Shown here in pieces: positions 5,531 through 7,381 of a stretch of 7,381 nt of DNA. The stretch is from Planctomycetota bacterium (GTDB taxonomy: Bacteria; Planctomycetota; Planctomycetia; Pirellulales; Pirellulaceae), in NCBI GenBank assembly GCA_026692885.1, contig JAPLNJ010000021.1, positions 1 to 7,381 on the forward strand. The letters are read 5' to 3'. The first letter of the stretch is position 1. The number at the start of each line of letters is the position of its first letter. The translations under genes were made by a program, and so were the position numbers. The notes under the pieces are model-generated. The model did not search any database and was not told where the DNA came from. It worked only from the letters and a program-made list of their open reading frames with translations.

Positions 5531-6874
5531 TCAGCTGAACCAGGTCCGTTCGACGAAGCCGGTGTCGACCAGGCCTTCGACGAATTCGGAATGGCTGAGC
5601 ACCTGTTTGTGGAAGGCGGCGGTGGTCTTGATGCCTTGGATCCGCAACTCGTCCAAGGCCCGCAGCATGCAGGCGATGGCTTCCGGGCGAGTCGGTTGAT
5701 CAACGATCAGCTTGCCGATCATCGAGTCGTAGTGCGACGGCACGGTATAGCCGACGTAGGCATGCGAATCGAACCGCACCCCAAAGCCGCCCGGCGCGAA
5801 CAGCTGCTCAATTTTGCCCGGGCAGGGCTGGAACTTTCGCTGCGGGTCCTCGGCGTTGATGCGGCACTCGATCGCCGCGCCTCGGCTCTGGATATCCGCT
5901 TGCGTGACCCGCAACGGCTCGCCGGCCGCGATGGCGATCTGGGACTTGATCAAGTCGATGCCGGTCACCATTTCCGTCACCGGGTGCTCGACCTGGATGC
6001 GCGCGTTGACCTCAATGAAGTAGAAGTGTTGGTGCTGGTCGAGGATGAACTCGACGGTTCCGGCGTTGGTATAGTTGGCGATCTTGATCAGCCGTACCGC
6101 GGCCTCGCACATGGCCTCGCGCGTCTCCTGCGGCAGGCTCGGCGAGGGACTCTCTTCGATCAGCTTCTGGTGTCGCCGCTGGGTGGAGCAATCGCGTTCC
6201 CACAGATGCACGACGTGGCCGTGGAGATCCGCCAGGATCTGCACCTCGACGTGTCGCGGGCGTTCGATGTACTTCTCCAGATAGACGCCGGCGTTGCCGA
6301 AGGCGGCCTTGGCTTCGGCCTGGGCCTGCGCCAACGCGGCCTTGAGCGCAAAGTCATTGGCGGCCGCGCGCATGCCCTTGCCGCCGCCACCCGCTGTGGC
6401 TTTGACCAGAACCGGGAAGCCGATCTCATGCGCGATCCGCAGGGCCTCGTCTTCGTCGGTCAGCAGACCTTCGCTGCCCGGCACGATGGGCACTCCCGCG
6501 TCACGGGCTACCTTGCGGGCCTGATTCTTGTCGCCCAGCATCTGCATGGCTGCGGGCGAGGGGCCGATGAAGTCGATCTGGCAACTGCGGCAGATCTCGT
6601 TGAAGTGCGCGTTCTCCGCCAAGAAACCGTAGCCCGGATGAATAGCTTCGACATTGCCGACTTCGGCGGCGCTGATGATCCGATCGGTCTTCAGGTAGCT
6701 TAGCGAACTCTTGGCAGGACCCAGGCAATACGTCTCATCCGCCAGTTCCAGGTACGCAGCGCCGCGATCGGCTTCGCTGTAGACGGCGACCGTCTCGATC
6801 CCCATTTCACGACAGGCGCGGATAATCCGCAGGGCGATTTCACCGCGGTTGGCAATCAAAATGCGTTTATACAT
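5531..6874 (-). CDS. accC: Acetyl-CoA carboxylase, biotin carboxylase subunit
   Basis: AccC uses ATP and bicarbonate to carboxylate biotin on the carrier protein, the first half-reaction of acetyl-CoA carboxylase, which commits carbon to fatty acid synthesis. The 447-residue length matches the usual 445-450. The biotin carboxylase N-domain starts with [14 protein letters not shown] (5-18). The ATP-grasp domain has K116, K158 and the glycine-rich GGGGKGMR (162-169), then [12 protein letters not shown] (226-237). The active-site segment [14 protein letters not shown] (288-301) carries E288, N290, R292 and E296, and R338 lies in ECRINAEDP. The C-domain has GGFGVRFDS and YDSMIGKL. All catalytic residues known from the E. 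coli enzyme appear present. The ATG is 38 bases downstream of the accB stop, so the two are co-transcribed. No clear Shine-Dalgarno sequence precedes it. The carboxyltransferase subunits (AccA, AccD) are not in the window. Confidence 0.97.
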   Translation of the reverse strand: MYKRILIANRGEIALRIIRACREMGIETVAVYSEADRGAAYLELADETYCLGPAKSSLSYLKTDRIISAAEVGNVEAIHPGYGFLAENAHFNEICRSCQIDFIGPSPAAMQMLGDKNQARKVARDAGVPIVPGSEGLLTDEDEALRIAHEIGFPVLVKATAGGGGKGMRAAANDFALKAALAQAQAEAKAAFGNAGVYLEKYIERPRHVEVQILADLHGHVVHLWERDCSTQRRHQKLIEESPSPSLPQETREAMCEAAVRLIKIANYTNAGTVEFILDQHQHFYFIEVNARIQVEHPVTEMVTGIDLIKSQIAIAAGEPLRVTQADIQSRGAAIECRINAEDPQRKFQPCPGKIEQLFAPGGFGVRFDSHAYVGYTVPSHYDSMIGKLIVDQPTRPEAIACMLRALDELRIQGIKTTAAFHKQVLSHSEFVEGLVDTGFVERTWFS

Positions 6875-6900
6875 CGTGCGGACTGCGTGCGAACCCAGGA

Positions 6901-6920
6901 GTTCAGTTGCGTTCAGTTGC
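6901..6920. repeat. Perfect 10-bp tandem duplication at the accB stop codon
   Basis: GTTCAGTTGC occurs twice in direct succession (6901-6910 and 6911-6920). The second copy holds the accB stop codon (TGA on the minus strand at 6913-6915) and the first lies in the accB-accC spacer. It is probably a slippage product that lengthened the spacer by one 10-bp unit without touching either protein. Confidence 0.8.
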
Positions 6921-7381
6921 TGGTATCGACCTTGAACAGCGGCTTGCCGAAATCCACCGAATCCTCGTCACTGACCAAGGTCGCGACAATCCGGCCGCGG
7001 ACTTCGGCGGGGATTTCGTTGAATACTTTCATGGCTTCGACGATGCAGACCAGCTTGGTTTCATCCACATAGTCGCCCACCTTGACGAACTGCTCGGAGT
7101 TCGGATTCGGCCGCGAGTAAAAGGTGCCGACCATGGGACTCTTGATGTAGACGTAATTCGCTTCCGGCGCCTCGGGTGACGCCGCGGTGGACGGAGCGGG
7201 TGGCGGAGACAAGGGAGCGGCAGACGCCGGCGTCACAGGCAGCGGCGACATCAATTGAGGCACACCGCCAGCCAAGCCGCCCCGGGCCAACCGAATCCGC
7301 TGCTCCGACTCGCGCAGGTCAATCTCGCTGAGATCGTGTTCCTTCATCAGCTCGATCAACCGTCGAATCCGGTCCAGGTCA
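6913..7381 (-). CDS. accB: Biotin carboxyl carrier protein of acetyl-CoA carboxylase, 5' end outside the window
   Basis: AccB carries the biotin that AccC carboxylates and delivers the carboxyl group to the carboxyltransferase. The C-terminal biotinyl domain is complete. It has [16 protein letters not shown], then [24 protein letters not shown], in which the Lys of EAMK (codon 7027-7029) is the biotin attachment site. The domain includes the short insertion between GTFY and the KVGD segment (the 'thumb' of AccB-type carriers), which points to AccB rather than a pyruvate carboxylase domain. Before it lies an Ala/Pro-rich flexible linker ([19 protein letters not shown]) and an N-terminal helical segment ([19 protein letters not shown]). 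The frame remains open to the window edge, reading [16 protein letters not shown], which matches the usual N-terminus. The true start therefore lies a few codons beyond 7381, and internal TTG or ATG codons are unlikely starts. Confidence 0.96.
   Translation of the reverse strand, partial: DLDRIRRLIELMKEHDLSEIDLRESEQRIRLARGGLAGGVPQLMSPLPVTPASAAPLSPPPAPSTAASPEAPEANYVYIKSPMVGTFYSRPNPNSEQFVKVGDYVDETKLVCIVEAMKVFNEIPAEVRGRIVATLVSDEDSVDFGKPLFKVDTSN

Noticed and set aside
5477..6703. A 408-codon open frame on the plus strand, opposite accC
   Set aside because: It lies wholly antisense to accC apart from its first bases. The protein has no recognisable motif and is the kind of long opposite-strand frame that GC-rich coding sequence produces; accC has every catalytic residue.

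Overview
The window looks like a piece of a planctomycete chromosome, probably Pirellulales-like. This is inferred from the FHA-GAF-PP2C phosphatase architecture, the style of the accB-accC pair, the generally weak ribosome binding sites, and an intergenic region packed with short palindromic repeats and transposase relics. No rRNA or other taxonomic marker is present, so the assignment is moderate only.

Layout, left to right. (1) Positions 1-793, minus strand: mobile-element debris. A fragment of a transposase-like protein runs off the left edge. It abuts the C-terminal two thirds of an IS630-family DDE transposase that has lost its N-terminus and carries an in-frame TAA. (2) 798-2521, minus strand: a two-gene operon with an ATGA overlap, encoding a membrane-anchored family 2 glycosyltransferase followed by a SAM-dependent methyltransferase. 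It probably acts in polyprenyl- or lipid-linked surface glycan synthesis. (3) 2522-2673: a 152-bp divergent intergenic region with two dyad-symmetric sites. (4) 2674-4356, plus strand: a 560-residue FHA-GAF-SpoIIE-type PP2C phosphatase, a likely signalling hub. (5) 4357-4806: no gene, but three stacked structured repeats: a 250-bp foldback element, a G-rich element with a textbook G-quadruplex pattern, and a GAATTC-rich hairpin. (6) 4807-5480, plus strand: an IS4/Tn5-like transposase relic that is truncated, internally deleted, frameshifted and mutated at one catalytic Asp. (7) 5474-5491: a palindrome that suits a terminator for the minus-strand operon to its right. (8) 5531-7381, minus strand: accC (biotin carboxylase) preceded by accB (biotin carboxyl carrier protein, cut by the window edge).

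Functionally, accB and accC form the biotin carboxylase half of acetyl-CoA carboxylase, committing carbon to fatty acids. The GT2-methyltransferase pair is a small surface-glycan module. The phosphatase is a sensor-output protein transcribed away from the glycan operon, and the two may share regulatory sites. The accessory material sits in two blocks, 1-797 and about 4357-5491, on either side of the intact central genes. I see no convincing new defence or catalytic system. The most unusual content is the foldback/G-quadruplex/hairpin repeat cluster and the decayed transposases around it.
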